A DNA stretch of 64,000 nucleotides from Turicibacter sp. TJ11 (GTDB taxonomy: Bacteria > Bacillota_I > Bacilli_A > MOL361 > Turicibacteraceae). Made by a program: the position numbers and the translations under genes. Under the pieces are notes generated by a model that did not search any database, had not been told where the DNA came from, and saw nothing but the letters and a program-made list of their open reading frames with translations. Within the stretch, counting starts at the first letter, position 1. Every line of letters begins with the position of its first letter. The stretch spans positions 707,861-771,860 of the forward strand of contig NZ_CP069349.1 of the NCBI RefSeq assembly GCF_021497505.1, written 5' to 3'. This document shows positions 34,511 through 43,556 of this stretch, one piece after another.

Positions 34511-35326
34511 ATGAAAATTGATTTTCATACACATGGGAAATTAGCAAAGGGATTACCTTTTTCAACTTCATATACCATCAATTTATTTAAAGAGGCACGT
34601 GAGTTTGGATTAGATGCGATTTGTTTAACTGAACATTTTAATAGTCGAGGATATCGTGATTTACTACAGTTTATTGTCAATCATTATCCATGTCTTGGAG
34701 ATTGCTATGACGTCGAAGGATTGAAAGTTTTTATTGGCATGGAAGTTGATATCGAAGAATCAGGTCATGTATTAGTGATTGGAAATGTTAATGATATTTT
34801 AGCTATTCATGAACAGTTAGAAGATTATATGAGTGGCCCTAAGCAGTTAGATTATGAAAGTTATATGCGAGGAGATTCATTTATTAAAGCCAGTGACTTA
34901 ATGACACTTTGTAAAAAATATCTTGTCTTAGTAGGAGCTGCTCATGCAGTTCGAGAAGGAAGTAATATCAAGACATTAAGTGATGACGTGTTATCACAGT
35001 TTGATTTCTTTGATCTAAATGGAAAAGACTGCAGCAAAGATTTAGAAATGGAAGAAAAAATCAAGAAATTAGCAGCTCGTTTCAATAAGCCGGTCGTTGC
35101 TGGAAGTGATACGCACCAATGCTTGCAATATGGATGTATTTATAACGTATTTGAGCGAGAATGTACGACAATTACAGAGATTCATGAAGAATTAAACGCC
35201 GGACGTTATGAGATTGAAATGCTTGACTATATTGCGTTTAAAGTGAAGTCGGCAAATTTATTAAAGAAATCATTAAAAATGATGTACGCGAAATGTGGAG
35301 AATATGTCTTAGAAGACATCGGATAG
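34511..35326 (+). CDS. PHP-domain metal-dependent hydrolase
   Basis: A 271-residue PHP-family phosphoesterase. Metal-binding motifs are visible: DFHTH (4-8), CLTEHFN (about 41), IGMEVDIEESGHVLVIG (Glu, His) and VAGSDTHQ near 196. These match the trinuclear site of PHP enzymes such as histidinol phosphatase and nucleoside phosphatases. It is last in the ECF operon with AGGAGGATAAAAAC before the ATG. It may process the imported compound or its phosphorylated form; that is inference. Confidence 0.85.
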   Translation: MKIDFHTHGKLAKGLPFSTSYTINLFKEAREFGLDAICLTEHFNSRGYRDLLQFIVNHYPCLGDCYDVEGLKVFIGMEVDIEESGHVLVIGNVNDILAIHEQLEDYMSGPKQLDYESYMRGDSFIKASDLMTLCKKYLVLVGAAHAVREGSNIKTLSDDVLSQFDFFDLNGKDCSKDLEMEEKIKKLAARFNKPVVAGSDTHQCLQYGCIYNVFERECTTITEIHEELNAGRYEIEMLDYIAFKVKSANLLKKSLKMMYAKCGEYVLEDIG

Positions 35327-35402
35327 TTGCTCAATTAAATACCTTTCATCTATGCTAGATAAGTTTTTAACATTGCAAAAGGCTTTATCATAACTAGACT
35401 TT

Positions 35403-35442
35403 AAAAATACCCTACCGAGAGTGGCTCGCTAGGGTATTTTTT
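35403..35442 (+). terminator. Terminator of the ECF operon
   Basis: AAATACCCTA pairs with TAGGGTATTT around GCGAG-type inner pairing, followed by T residues. Confidence 0.88.
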
Positions 35443-35527
35443 ATGAGTTCTTCCACTTTATGGTTATAAATGGAATATGTTTTGGTATAATGAAAGATGA
35501 CAAGCTTTGAAGGAGGGGAGATGAGTC

Positions 35528-35698
35528 ATGAATAAACCATTAATTCTAATGACCATGCTCTGTTCATTGTTCGCCTTATTTTCTTATTATGAAGAATACA
35601 AACAAGATGCAACGAAGAAAAAAAGATTTCAATTGATTTTAGCATGTACCGTCGCTTTAATTCTGATTAATAGCTTTCTTTTAATCAGTCACGGATAA
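35528..35698 (+). CDS. Tiny two-span membrane protein
   Basis: 56 residues from ATG 35528, after GGAGGGGAGATGAGTC. Two hydrophobic helices (about 4-18 and 37-53) flank a charged loop EEYKQDATKKKR. It lies 15 bp upstream of another small membrane-protein gene, so the two are probably a pair. Function unknown. Confidence 0.65.
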   Translation: MNKPLILMTMLCSLFALFSYYEEYKQDATKKKRFQLILACTVALILINSFLLISHG

Positions 35699-35713
35699 AA
35701 AGGAGAGAATGAA

Positions 35714-35986
35714 ATGAAAAATGTCGTGATTTTTTTACTTTTAATCATTGGTCTTATTTTATTGCAAATTTATTTATCTAGAAAGACCTCTCGATTTTAT
35801 GGACTTATTTTACCAAGCCTTACATTTATCCTATCTATCTTTACGGTATTAAACCTGATGTTGGTTGAGGGGGAAACTCTATTTCAATTCATCATTCAAG
35901 TGATTTATACACTGTTATTATGCAATTTACCAACGTTTCTTTTTCTAGTGATTTATTATCACTTTCATCAAAAAAATAAACGTTAA
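35714..35986 (+). CDS. Small three-span membrane protein
   Basis: 90 residues with three hydrophobic segments (about 2-18, 27-46 and 57-80) and a basic tail HFHQKNKR. AAAAGGAGAGAATGAA precedes the ATG. It is partner of the 56-residue gene upstream; no family recognised. Confidence 0.62.
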   Translation: MKNVVIFLLLIIGLILLQIYLSRKTSRFYGLILPSLTFILSIFTVLNLMLVEGETLFQFIIQVIYTLLLCNLPTFLFLVIYYHFHQKNKR

Positions 35987-36072
35987 CATGAAATTATGGT
36001 ATTAAATGACTGAATCGTCGTATGTTAATGAAGTAGGATACATTAATTTTAAATAATGAAAGAAGGTTAACG

Positions 36073-36891
36073 ATGGCAATTCAATTGATTTGTATTGATA
36101 TGGATGGAACATTACTCATGAATCAGCACGATATTGCTTTAGTGGATCAAGAAGCGATTGAGTATGCACTTAATCAAGGCGTGCATGTGGCAATTACGAC
36201 GGGACGTGTCTATAATTGTGCTCGATTATATGCTAAAAGAATTGGCTTACAAACGCCAATCATCGCATCAAATGGAGCCTTTATTGGTGGCGTAGAGGAC
36301 GAGGTGATTTATCACAATCCTCTTGATCTTAAAGATGTTTATGATTTCATGACACTCACCCAAGAAGCAGGCGTTCTCTCGTATTTAACGGCTAATTTTG
36401 GCATTATCTCAACAGTGGAATTACCTGAAACAAATATTTATAAAGTTTTAAATCAAACGTTACCTGAAAGCGAAAAGATTAGTTTAAAGGTCATCTCATC
36501 ATTAGAGGAACTGAGTCAGTATGAGCAGGACATTTTAAAAGGAGTTTGTATTGGTGAGGATCACTCACTTCTTGTTGAGTTAAAAGAAAAGCTAAAGAAA
36601 ACCCATCCTCATTTAGAAGTCGTCTCTTCATGGAATGATAATTTTGAAATCATGAAAAAGGGAAGTTCTAAAGGAGAAGCGGTGCAACACTTGGCCGATT
36701 ATTTAAATATTTCTTATGATAATGTGATGTGTATTGGGGATAGTGAAAATGACTTATCGATGCTAGAAGTTGCTGGAGTGAGTGTGGCCATGGGAAATGC
36801 GACGCCTGAGGTGAAAGAACAAGCCGATTATATCACAGCTGATAATCAACACGGTGGAGTGGCACAAGCCATTTATCATTTTATCAAATAG
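36073..36891 (+). CDS. Cof-type HAD hydrolase
   Basis: A 272-residue HAD-superfamily phosphatase of the Cof/YidA type with a C2 cap. Motif I is DMDGTLL (Asp9 nucleophile, Asp11), motif II TTGR (about 41), motif III includes KGSSKGEAVQHL, and motif IV is GDSENDLSML. Substrates of this subfamily are usually sugar phosphates or flavin precursors; the specific one is unclear. GAAAGAAGGTTAACG precedes the ATG. Confidence 0.92.
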   Translation: MAIQLICIDMDGTLLMNQHDIALVDQEAIEYALNQGVHVAITTGRVYNCARLYAKRIGLQTPIIASNGAFIGGVEDEVIYHNPLDLKDVYDFMTLTQEAGVLSYLTANFGIISTVELPETNIYKVLNQTLPESEKISLKVISSLEELSQYEQDILKGVCIGEDHSLLVELKEKLKKTHPHLEVVSSWNDNFEIMKKGSSKGEAVQHLADYLNISYDNVMCIGDSENDLSMLEVAGVSVAMGNATPEVKEQADYITADNQHGGVAQAIYHFIK

Positions 36892-36894
36892 AAC

Positions 36895-36943
36895 TAAAAA
36901 AGATTAATCATAATGGAGATATCTCCATTCGATTAATCTTTTT
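36895..36943. terminator. Bidirectional terminator
   Basis: AAAAAAGATTAATC pairs with GATTAATCTTTTTT around a nested GGAGATATCTCC stem. It separates the convergent HAD and hydrolase genes. Confidence 0.9.
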
Positions 36944-36975
36944 TATGAGTTAAATTTATTCAGTGTAGGCGGTGT

Positions 36976-37824
36976 TTAAATCGGTTCTTCATTCTCTTTA
37001 GGCACAACTAAACGATCTCTAATAAATTTATTAATTGCGTCACAAATTTTTTCTTTTTCTTCAAAAAATGCCGCATGACCACTTTGATGTAATTTGAGTA
37101 ACTTAGAATCTTTAATGTGTTCGTTTAAGTAAGTCGCAAAATAATACGGACAAATCACATCATGAACGCCGTGCATAATGAGTGTTGGCACTTGAATTTG
37201 ATCCAAATCATCAAACAGTCGTTCTTCATCGAGCGCCAATAATGATTTAGCAGTTGCCCATCCAGAGGCTTCTAAACACATTGTATCGAACCAGTTGTCA
37301 GTCGAAGGATCGGCATAGCGATAAAACATCAGATTTCGGATGATGACAATGGCGCTCGGGCGATCGTTGTAAATCATCTCAATCCAATCACCTACTTGAT
37401 CTCGCGAAAAACCGTAAAGCCAATCATCTGTTTGGACAAACGATGGCGCTGCACTTGATAATAAGCAAAGTTTTGAGACTCCATACCCTTGATATTTAGC
37501 CATGTAGCGAATGGCAATGGCAGCCCCCATCGAATGACCGACCAGTGTAATATCTTTTAAGTTCAACGCTTCAATAACCGCTTTAATATCAGAAGCCATT
37601 GTGTCATAATCATATCCATCAAATGGACGATCAGAGCGGCCGTATCCACGTAAATCAACCGTTATACAACGATAACCAAATTCCATGAGATATTCCACTT
37701 CATATTCCCACATCTGATGATTTAAAGGCCATCCATGAATAAACAAGATCACCTTCTCAGAACTTGAATTCGTGTCTTCAACAAAGATTCTGACATCTTT
37801 CCTCACTTTTACAAATAAATTCAT
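36976..37824 (-). CDS. Alpha/beta-fold hydrolase
   Basis: A 282-residue cytoplasmic hydrolase. The oxyanion-loop HGWPLNHQMW (30-39), the nucleophile elbow GHSMGA with Ser98, the acid region MHGVHDVICP and the catalytic His in HQSGHAAFFEE are all present. It resembles the chloroperoxidase/esterase or MhpC-like branch. Natural substrate unknown. AAGGTGATGAA on the minus strand precedes the ATG. Confidence 0.9.
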   Translation of the reverse strand: MNLFVKVRKDVRIFVEDTNSSSEKVILFIHGWPLNHQMWEYEVEYLMEFGYRCITVDLRGYGRSDRPFDGYDYDTMASDIKAVIEALNLKDITLVGHSMGAAIAIRYMAKYQGYGVSKLCLLSSAAPSFVQTDDWLYGFSRDQVGDWIEMIYNDRPSAIVIIRNLMFYRYADPSTDNWFDTMCLEASGWATAKSLLALDEERLFDDLDQIQVPTLIMHGVHDVICPYYFATYLNEHIKDSKLLKLHQSGHAAFFEEKEKICDAINKFIRDRLVVPKENEEPI

Positions 37825-38101
37825 TTCATCACCTTCTCAACGTATTTGTTTCTTTACATTTTATGAAAAGACATGATTCGATATGAATCTTTTTTTAACA
37901 TCCTTTATCAATGATGCATAAAAATAAAAGGACTTGCGTTTTGTTGCTTATTGTGACAAATGAATAAAGATCATTAAGGTATAATGTAAATAAAAGTAAC
38001 ACTTCATTTAACGTTTTGATAGGAGCGCTTTTGAGTGTCTTGAATGAAAGAAGAAGTTGTGATACTGTTTATGATTAAGAAGCGATCGAGGAGGTGATGA
38101 C

Positions 38102-40039
38102 ATGATAAATTGGATCGGATGGTTAACCTTATCATTGATCTTAACATTAATTTTAGAAATGATTAAATTTCAATCCATTAAAAAAGCGTTTCATTTTGCT
38201 AAACAACGGCCCCTTTATTTTGGGATTAACTTTTTAATTGTTTCCGCCACCTTTGCCTTTTCTTTTTTTGTGTCGCGAAAAATCTTTTTAATCATGACGG
38301 TTTTATTTTTTTGGTTAGCCTTATCCATTATTAATGCCATCGTCACTCATCTTCGAGGGTATCCACTCATGTTTTCTGACATCTTTTTAATTAAAGAAGG
38401 ATTAAGTTTATCGTCTCATTATTTTAAACCTTCGCTCATCATAGGCCTTCTGCTTTTAATGGTGGGAATCGGATACATCATTTATTATTGCTATCAATTA
38501 GAGTATGCCGTGGACGCCCTAGATTATCTATTAGCCTTAGTTTATGTCACGGTTGCTGGCTTCATTTTTAATCGCATTGAAAAGGGTCAGATCATCGAAC
38601 AAAAGCCAAAAGAAAGTGAAGAAATTGGGTTTGCGTATGCGATGGCCGATTCCATTTATCCGTATATTAACCGTAAACCAGATGAGTATCATGAAAAAGT
38701 AATGAAAGAAATTTCTCATCACTTATTACCGATGTCTTTATTACCACCAACCGTTTTTCCGCAACTTATTATTCTTCAACTGGAATCATTTTTTGATCCA
38801 TTGAAACTAAACGGCGTGACATTTAGTGAAGATCCGATTCCTACGTTTCGATCATTGATGAAGACAGGAAACAGTGGGCAACTAAATGTCCCCACATTTG
38901 GGGGAGGAACAGCTAAAACCGAGTTTTCCGTGTTAACGGCTATGAATGCTAAACTGCTTAAACCCGGCGAAATTCCTCATAACTCCTTTTTAAAGCATAC
39001 CCCGCTTGAGTCACTTGCGACACAACTTCAACCTTTTGGGTATGAAGCCACACTGATTCATAATTATGAAGGGAATTTTTATCATCGGGAGCTTGCTTAT
39101 TCAAACTTAGGGTTTTCACGATACATTCCGATTGAATATATGAGTGGCATTAATCAAGCACATGATTTGGCGCAAATGAAGGATGCCGATTTGATCAATT
39201 ATGTCATTAAAACGCTGGAGACAGATGACCGAGCATTTATTTATGGCATTACGGCAGGAACGCATCAACCGTACGATGAATTAGTTGAAGAGGAATCGGA
39301 TTGCATTAAAATCAGTGGCATTGATGACGAGACGATGCAACAGACGTTAACCAATTACGTGAAGCGACTTCACCTTCTTGATCAAGAGATTAACCGGTTA
39401 ATGAAGTATTTAGAGGAAACGAAAAAAGAAACCATCCTTATCATGTTTTCCGATCATCTTCCAAACTTACCGATTTTAAGTTCAAGCAAGCATTACGGTG
39501 ATGATCCCTTTAAAGTCGATTATTTTATGACGTCCTTTCATTCTAAACTTAACGTTCATGTTCCGAGGCAGCTTGAGTGTTATCAATTAGGAGCTGAACT
39601 CATGAATTTAATGTCAATCCCACTTTCTTTAATGCAACGAATTCATGAAACGTATGTGACTCATCCAAACTATCAAGACATCTTACGTTTATGCCAATAT
39701 GATCTCATTGAAGGGAAGGGATACTTATATAATCACCAGCCATCTTTGCAACCGACTGTACTTAAGTTTGGGTTGCACGAGCAAAGCATCAAGCGTTGTG
39801 AGTGGGTAGAAGCGGGACTTTTAATTCATGGAACTGGCTTTAATATTGATTCGCAACTTTATCTAGATGATAAAAAGATGGAGACCATTTTTATGAGTGA
39901 AACACAGCTTTTCATTTCAACTGAACGAAAAGAGATTAAAAAGGTGACTTTAAAACAGTTAAGCCGACGACATCACGTTCTTGGAGAAGCCATTGACTTC
40001 ATCATTGAAGATGACTCAAGAGTTGACAATAAAAAATAA
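38102..40039 (+). CDS. LtaS-family phosphoglycerol transferase-like protein
   Basis: 645 residues: an N-terminal membrane domain with about five spans (to residue 156), then an extracellular sulfatase-fold domain. Metal and catalytic residues are LQLESF (Glu228), GGGTAKTEFSVL (Thr270 or Thr273 as nucleophile), GTHQPY and MFSDHLPN (Asp, His). The C-terminus (after about 560) is an extra domain. It probably transfers glycerol phosphate from lipid donors to a cell-surface polymer. The membrane domain and GGGTA motif are closer to variant LTA-synthase relatives than to canonical LtaS. Confidence 0.85.
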   Translation: MINWIGWLTLSLILTLILEMIKFQSIKKAFHFAKQRPLYFGINFLIVSATFAFSFFVSRKIFLIMTVLFFWLALSIINAIVTHLRGYPLMFSDIFLIKEGLSLSSHYFKPSLIIGLLLLMVGIGYIIYYCYQLEYAVDALDYLLALVYVTVAGFIFNRIEKGQIIEQKPKESEEIGFAYAMADSIYPYINRKPDEYHEKVMKEISHHLLPMSLLPPTVFPQLIILQLESFFDPLKLNGVTFSEDPIPTFRSLMKTGNSGQLNVPTFGGGTAKTEFSVLTAMNAKLLKPGEIPHNSFLKHTPLESLATQLQPFGYEATLIHNYEGNFYHRELAYSNLGFSRYIPIEYMSGINQAHDLAQMKDADLINYVIKTLETDDRAFIYGITAGTHQPYDELVEEESDCIKISGIDDETMQQTLTNYVKRLHLLDQEINRLMKYLEETKKETILIMFSDHLPNLPILSSSKHYGDDPFKVDYFMTSFHSKLNVHVPRQLECYQLGAELMNLMSIPLSLMQRIHETYVTHPNYQDILRLCQYDLIEGKGYLYNHQPSLQPTVLKFGLHEQSIKRCEWVEAGLLIHGTGFNIDSQLYLDDKKMETIFMSETQLFISTERKEIKKVTLKQLSRRHHVLGEAIDFIIEDDSRVDNKK

Positions 40040-40061
40040 ATCTGCTAGATTAAAAAGAAAT

Positions 40062-40096
40062 AGGAAAGAGGAGGAAATTTATTCTTCCTCTTTTTC
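40062..40096 (+). terminator. Terminator of the LtaS-like gene
   Basis: AAAGAGGAGGAA-ATTTA-TTCTTCCTCTTT, then T residues. Confidence 0.85.
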
Positions 40097-40119
40097 ATGA
40101 ACGAAAAGGATGTGAGAGT

Positions 40120-41481
40120 ATGACGATTAGGCAACATTTTAAACAAAATGCTGCTTTTTACAAAGATTTATGGGTGATTGCACTCCCGATTGCTTTGCAA
40201 CAACTCGTAACCTCAAGTTTAAATATGGTGGATACGTTAATGGTTGGAAAAGTAGGGGTCGATGCTGTCGCTGCTGTCGGGGTTTCAAACCAATACTACT
40301 TTTTATTAAATATGGTTATGTTTGGGATTTACAGTGGAGGAATGGTGTACTTTGCTCAATTTTGGGGAAAGCGAGACATTCGTAACATTCATCGATTACT
40401 TGGCTTCACGCTTGTTTTAGGGACCATACTCGCTGTCGTGTTTACGGGCTTAGCCCTGATTATTCCTGAGCAAATTATTAGTATCTTTACTGACAATACG
40501 GCGGTTCAAGCGTTAGGGGCGAAATATTTACGAATGGCGTGCTTAAGTTATCCGTTTATGATTTTATCCTTTGGGTTTAGCATGGGATTACGTGCGGTAG
40601 AAAAGCCAAAATTCTCGATGATTGCCTCAGTGATTGCTTTAACTTTAAATACGGTTCTTAACTTGATTTTAATTTTTGGTTTATTTAACTTTCCAGCACT
40701 TGGTGTTATCGGTGCGGCCATTGCGACGTTAATTTCTCGAATTGTTGAGTTTGTTTTAATCATTGGATTTGCTTATTTAAAAACAGATACGATGAATCCT
40801 AAATTATCGGTGTTACTATCCTTTGATCGTGAACTCATTCGTAAATTAGCTGTGACCAGTCTTCCGGTTGTGGTGAATGAATGTTTCTGGGGACTTGGAA
40901 CAACGGCATACATGGTTATTTATGGAATGATTAATGTCGAAGCCATCTCGATTATGAATATTGTGACCTCTATTTTTAATATTTTCTTTATCGCAGCGAT
41001 CGGAGTTGGAAATGCCTCGACCGTTATGCTCGGTAAACAATTAGGAGCCGGTGAGAAAGAGCAAACGTATAAAGATGCGATCTTATTCTTAAAGGTTGGA
41101 ATTGTGCTTGGGGTTTTATCAGGACTTTTATTAGTCTTCTGTATTCCGATGATGTTAACGTTATATAAAGATTTTGAAGCATCGACCTTATTGACGATGG
41201 CACAGGTTTTAGTGGTATTTGCCATCGGGTTAACGTTTAGATTCATTAATATCATTAATATCGTTGGGGTGTTTCGTGCAGGTGGAGATACAAAATATGC
41301 GATGATTTTAGAGTTAGGTGTTCTTTGGACCGTCGGTGTTTTAGGAGCCTTTATTGCTGTGAAGTTCTTCCACGCTCCGCTTCTGATTGTTGCCATCATT
41401 GTTCAACTTGAAGAAGTCGCAAAAGTTTTTATTGGGATGTTTCGTGTTCACTCAAAAAAATGGATTAATCAATTGGTTTAA
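40120..41481 (+). CDS. MATE-family multidrug efflux protein
   Basis: A 453-residue, 12-span membrane antiporter made of two homologous six-span bundles. Typical MATE sequences: LPIALQQLVTSSLNMVDTLM near the start, VSNQYYFLLNMVMFGIYSGG, and the second-half repeat VNECFWGLGTTAYMVIYGM with MNIVTSIFNIFFIAAIGVGN. It exports cationic compounds in exchange for Na+ or H+. AAAAGGATGTGAGAGT precedes the ATG. Confidence 0.93.
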   Translation: MTIRQHFKQNAAFYKDLWVIALPIALQQLVTSSLNMVDTLMVGKVGVDAVAAVGVSNQYYFLLNMVMFGIYSGGMVYFAQFWGKRDIRNIHRLLGFTLVLGTILAVVFTGLALIIPEQIISIFTDNTAVQALGAKYLRMACLSYPFMILSFGFSMGLRAVEKPKFSMIASVIALTLNTVLNLILIFGLFNFPALGVIGAAIATLISRIVEFVLIIGFAYLKTDTMNPKLSVLLSFDRELIRKLAVTSLPVVVNECFWGLGTTAYMVIYGMINVEAISIMNIVTSIFNIFFIAAIGVGNASTVMLGKQLGAGEKEQTYKDAILFLKVGIVLGVLSGLLLVFCIPMMLTLYKDFEASTLLTMAQVLVVFAIGLTFRFINIINIVGVFRAGGDTKYAMILELGVLWTVGVLGAFIAVKFFHAPLLIVAIIVQLEEVAKVFIGMFRVHSKKWINQLV

Positions 41482-41482
41482 C

Positions 41483-41518
41483 AAAAGAGTCTTCAACAGC
41501 GTTGAAGACTCTTTTTTA
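41483..41518. terminator. Bidirectional terminator
   Basis: AAAAGAGTCTTCAAC-AGC-GTTGAAGACTCTTTT, between convergent genes. Confidence 0.92.
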
Positions 41519-41531
41519 GATGAGTGTATAC

Positions 41532-42653
41532 TTATTCATGGTTAAGAGTGGTGGTGTTAACCCATAATCCTTCCTGACCTAGCGTTTGTGTTAGATTAAG
41601 AGGATGAGGCTCACCTTCTTTATATTGATAAACATAGTAAGTCCCAGCTTTTAGTAGCTTTCCTTGTTTAAGTGCGTTTGATGTCTTATAACTAGGGGTT
41701 TTCTTTACAAGTGTGACTTCTTCACCTACTTGATAAAGTGGCGGTTTGACTTTTAAAATTAAATTCTCTGTTCCTACCCATACGCCAGAGGTTAAGTCAT
41801 CCGATAAAAGATAAACAGGGTGTTTACTACCATTAGCAATCCTAGAGACGATGTAATAGCCAGAGGGAAGGGTTGAAATAATGTCTGAACTCATGGCCGT
41901 TTCATAAGCAACTGTTGGGTAAGTGACATAAACAGGATCAGATGGGAAAAAGCCACAAGCTGGTTTATAAAGCTTGTCTGCATCGACCCAAATGCCTTTT
42001 GTAGCCCCATCTTTTAAAAGTTTAATGGGGTGTCTGGCTTCAAGAATTACCTCATCGATGATATAAGTTCCAGCCTCTACTTTTGTTGAAGAAACCGTCG
42101 CTTTAGATGATAAAAATCCTGGAATTGATTCATATAACAGCGCGTTTTCACCGACTGAAAATGTATGAAATTGTGTTAAGTCAACAAGATGGTTTGGATT
42201 AGAGTTAATGAGTTGCTGATACTCTTTTTGAATTAAATCGATGAAGCAAGAGGAATCATTTTGAGTAGAAAACACATGATGAATATCGATGCCATAACGT
42301 TTCATAAGATCTGCAATTAAGGTAGCTCCATTTAACTTTGTTTCTTCAGATTTCTCAGAGTCCATCAGTTTAATTCGAATAGTGTGTTGACGATCAGCAT
42401 TCGAATCAGCAGTCCACGTTTTTATATGAAGAGGGATACGTTCAATGACTGCTTGATGATCGACAATCAGATGATACCTTGTATGTGATTCATTATCTAA
42501 ACTTTTTCGTTCCTTTAGGGCAGAATGATTGGGCGTTATAAAATCATAAGCAATTTGAGTAGGTGTTAAGCTTTCTTGATCGGGATTATTTATGTGATGC
42601 AACGTTTCATCAAGAGGCATCACCTGGTACGTATAAGCCATAATTTTGCTCAC
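41532..42653 (-). CDS. Amidase_2-fold protein with lost catalytic residues and three C-terminal repeats
   Basis: 373 residues. The N-terminal third aligns with N-acetylmuramoyl-L-alanine amidases: ETLHHINNPD for the first zinc His and RYHLIVDHQAVIERIPLHIK for the core strands. But the catalytic GIEI is RIKL (Glu to Lys), and the second zinc His segment reads FSTQNDSSC. Three repeats of about 65 residues follow, each ending HPIKLLKDGATKGIWVDADKL-like (residues near 215, 285 and 370). No signal peptide. It is probably a non-catalytic wall-binding protein or an endolysin relic. Confidence 0.7.
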   Translation of the reverse strand: MSKIMAYTYQVMPLDETLHHINNPDQESLTPTQIAYDFITPNHSALKERKSLDNESHTRYHLIVDHQAVIERIPLHIKTWTADSNADRQHTIRIKLMDSEKSEETKLNGATLIADLMKRYGIDIHHVFSTQNDSSCFIDLIQKEYQQLINSNPNHLVDLTQFHTFSVGENALLYESIPGFLSSKATVSSTKVEAGTYIIDEVILEARHPIKLLKDGATKGIWVDADKLYKPACGFFPSDPVYVTYPTVAYETAMSSDIISTLPSGYYIVSRIANGSKHPVYLLSDDLTSGVWVGTENLILKVKPPLYQVGEEVTLVKKTPSYKTSNALKQGKLLKAGTYYVYQYKEGEPHPLNLTQTLGQEGLWVNTTTLNHE

Positions 42654-42827
42654 ATCCTTTTTATGAATTACTATATGATATGAAAGACGAACAAAAAGTT
42701 AGTGTATGAAGTCCTATCCTTTTTCATAAAAAGCGAAAAAATCAAAAACAGACACATTTCTTCATTTAAAACCAATCAAAGGTCTATTATAATAAAAGAA
42801 AAAGACTTATGAGAAAGGGTTATTCAA

Positions 42828-43202
42828 ATGTTTTTTATTGGAATTTTTGGCATGGAAACGAAAAATAAGGAAATCAAACGCTTATCACCTATGATGTGTA
42901 AGCATTGTCGTGAGACAGTTGCTTTTCATTTATTTAAACATTATCATCAATTTCATTTCTTTTTTATTCCCTTATTGAAGTGGAAGATGAACTACTACAT
43001 CGTTTGTGAATCTTGTCAGTCTATTGCAACGATTCCAGTTGAAAAAGGAAAGGCTTTGGAGATGGGCGAGGCCGTTGAGCTTACGCTATGGGATCAAGAC
43101 ATCATCGAAGAACCGTCACAAATTAAAAAACGTTGTTCAAATTGCCAAGAGGTTGTCGATTCAACCTATCAATACTGCCCACACTGTGGGAACCATTTAT
43201 AA
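42828..43202 (+). CDS. Zinc-ribbon protein
   Basis: 124 residues with two zinc-binding modules. The first uses CKHC (about 24-27) and CESC (about 62-65). A classic C-terminal ribbon uses CSNC and CPHCG (about 104-122). A hydrophobic FHFFFIPLLKW stretch lies between, which may touch the membrane. This is the zinc-ribbon type common in Bacillota with no assigned function. GAAAGGGTTATTCAA precedes the ATG. Confidence 0.72.
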   Translation: MFFIGIFGMETKNKEIKRLSPMMCKHCRETVAFHLFKHYHQFHFFFIPLLKWKMNYYIVCESCQSIATIPVEKGKALEMGEAVELTLWDQDIIEEPSQIKKRCSNCQEVVDSTYQYCPHCGNHL

Positions 43203-43205
43203 ATA

Positions 43206-43245
43206 CTGAAAAAGCGAGTCCAGTTATTGAACTCGCTTTTAATTT
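43206..43245 (+). terminator. Terminator of the zinc-ribbon gene
   Basis: AAAGCGAGT pairs with ACTCGCTTT, with AACTGG-type inner pairing and a T-rich end. Confidence 0.85.
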
Positions 43246-43545
43246 GACATGATGTTTGTTAAGTTGAGTAGAAGTTCTTGACACTTAGTCCGTTTACGCT
43301 GCAAGATTGTCTTTCAAAAGGAAAGTCGAGAGGTTCTTAACATACCATTATAATGTGTAAAATTTTATAATAAAATATATTTTTTAACATTTTATTGTAA
43401 TTTATTGATTATAGAAACATATGGTCTACAAATTCACTAATGTTTTGCATGAAATAGATGATCAGAGAATGAACAATAATTGTTATGTTGATCCAAATGA
43501 ATAAGCAGATGCGTTCTCTTACATACTAAAACAATTAAAAAGGAG
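43246..43545. other. Gene-free spacer
   Basis: Very AT-rich in its middle. No ORF with a ribosome binding site and no strong hairpin is seen; it presumably holds the promoter for the YyaL-like gene. Confidence 0.5.
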
Positions 43546-43556
43546 ATGAAGCATTG

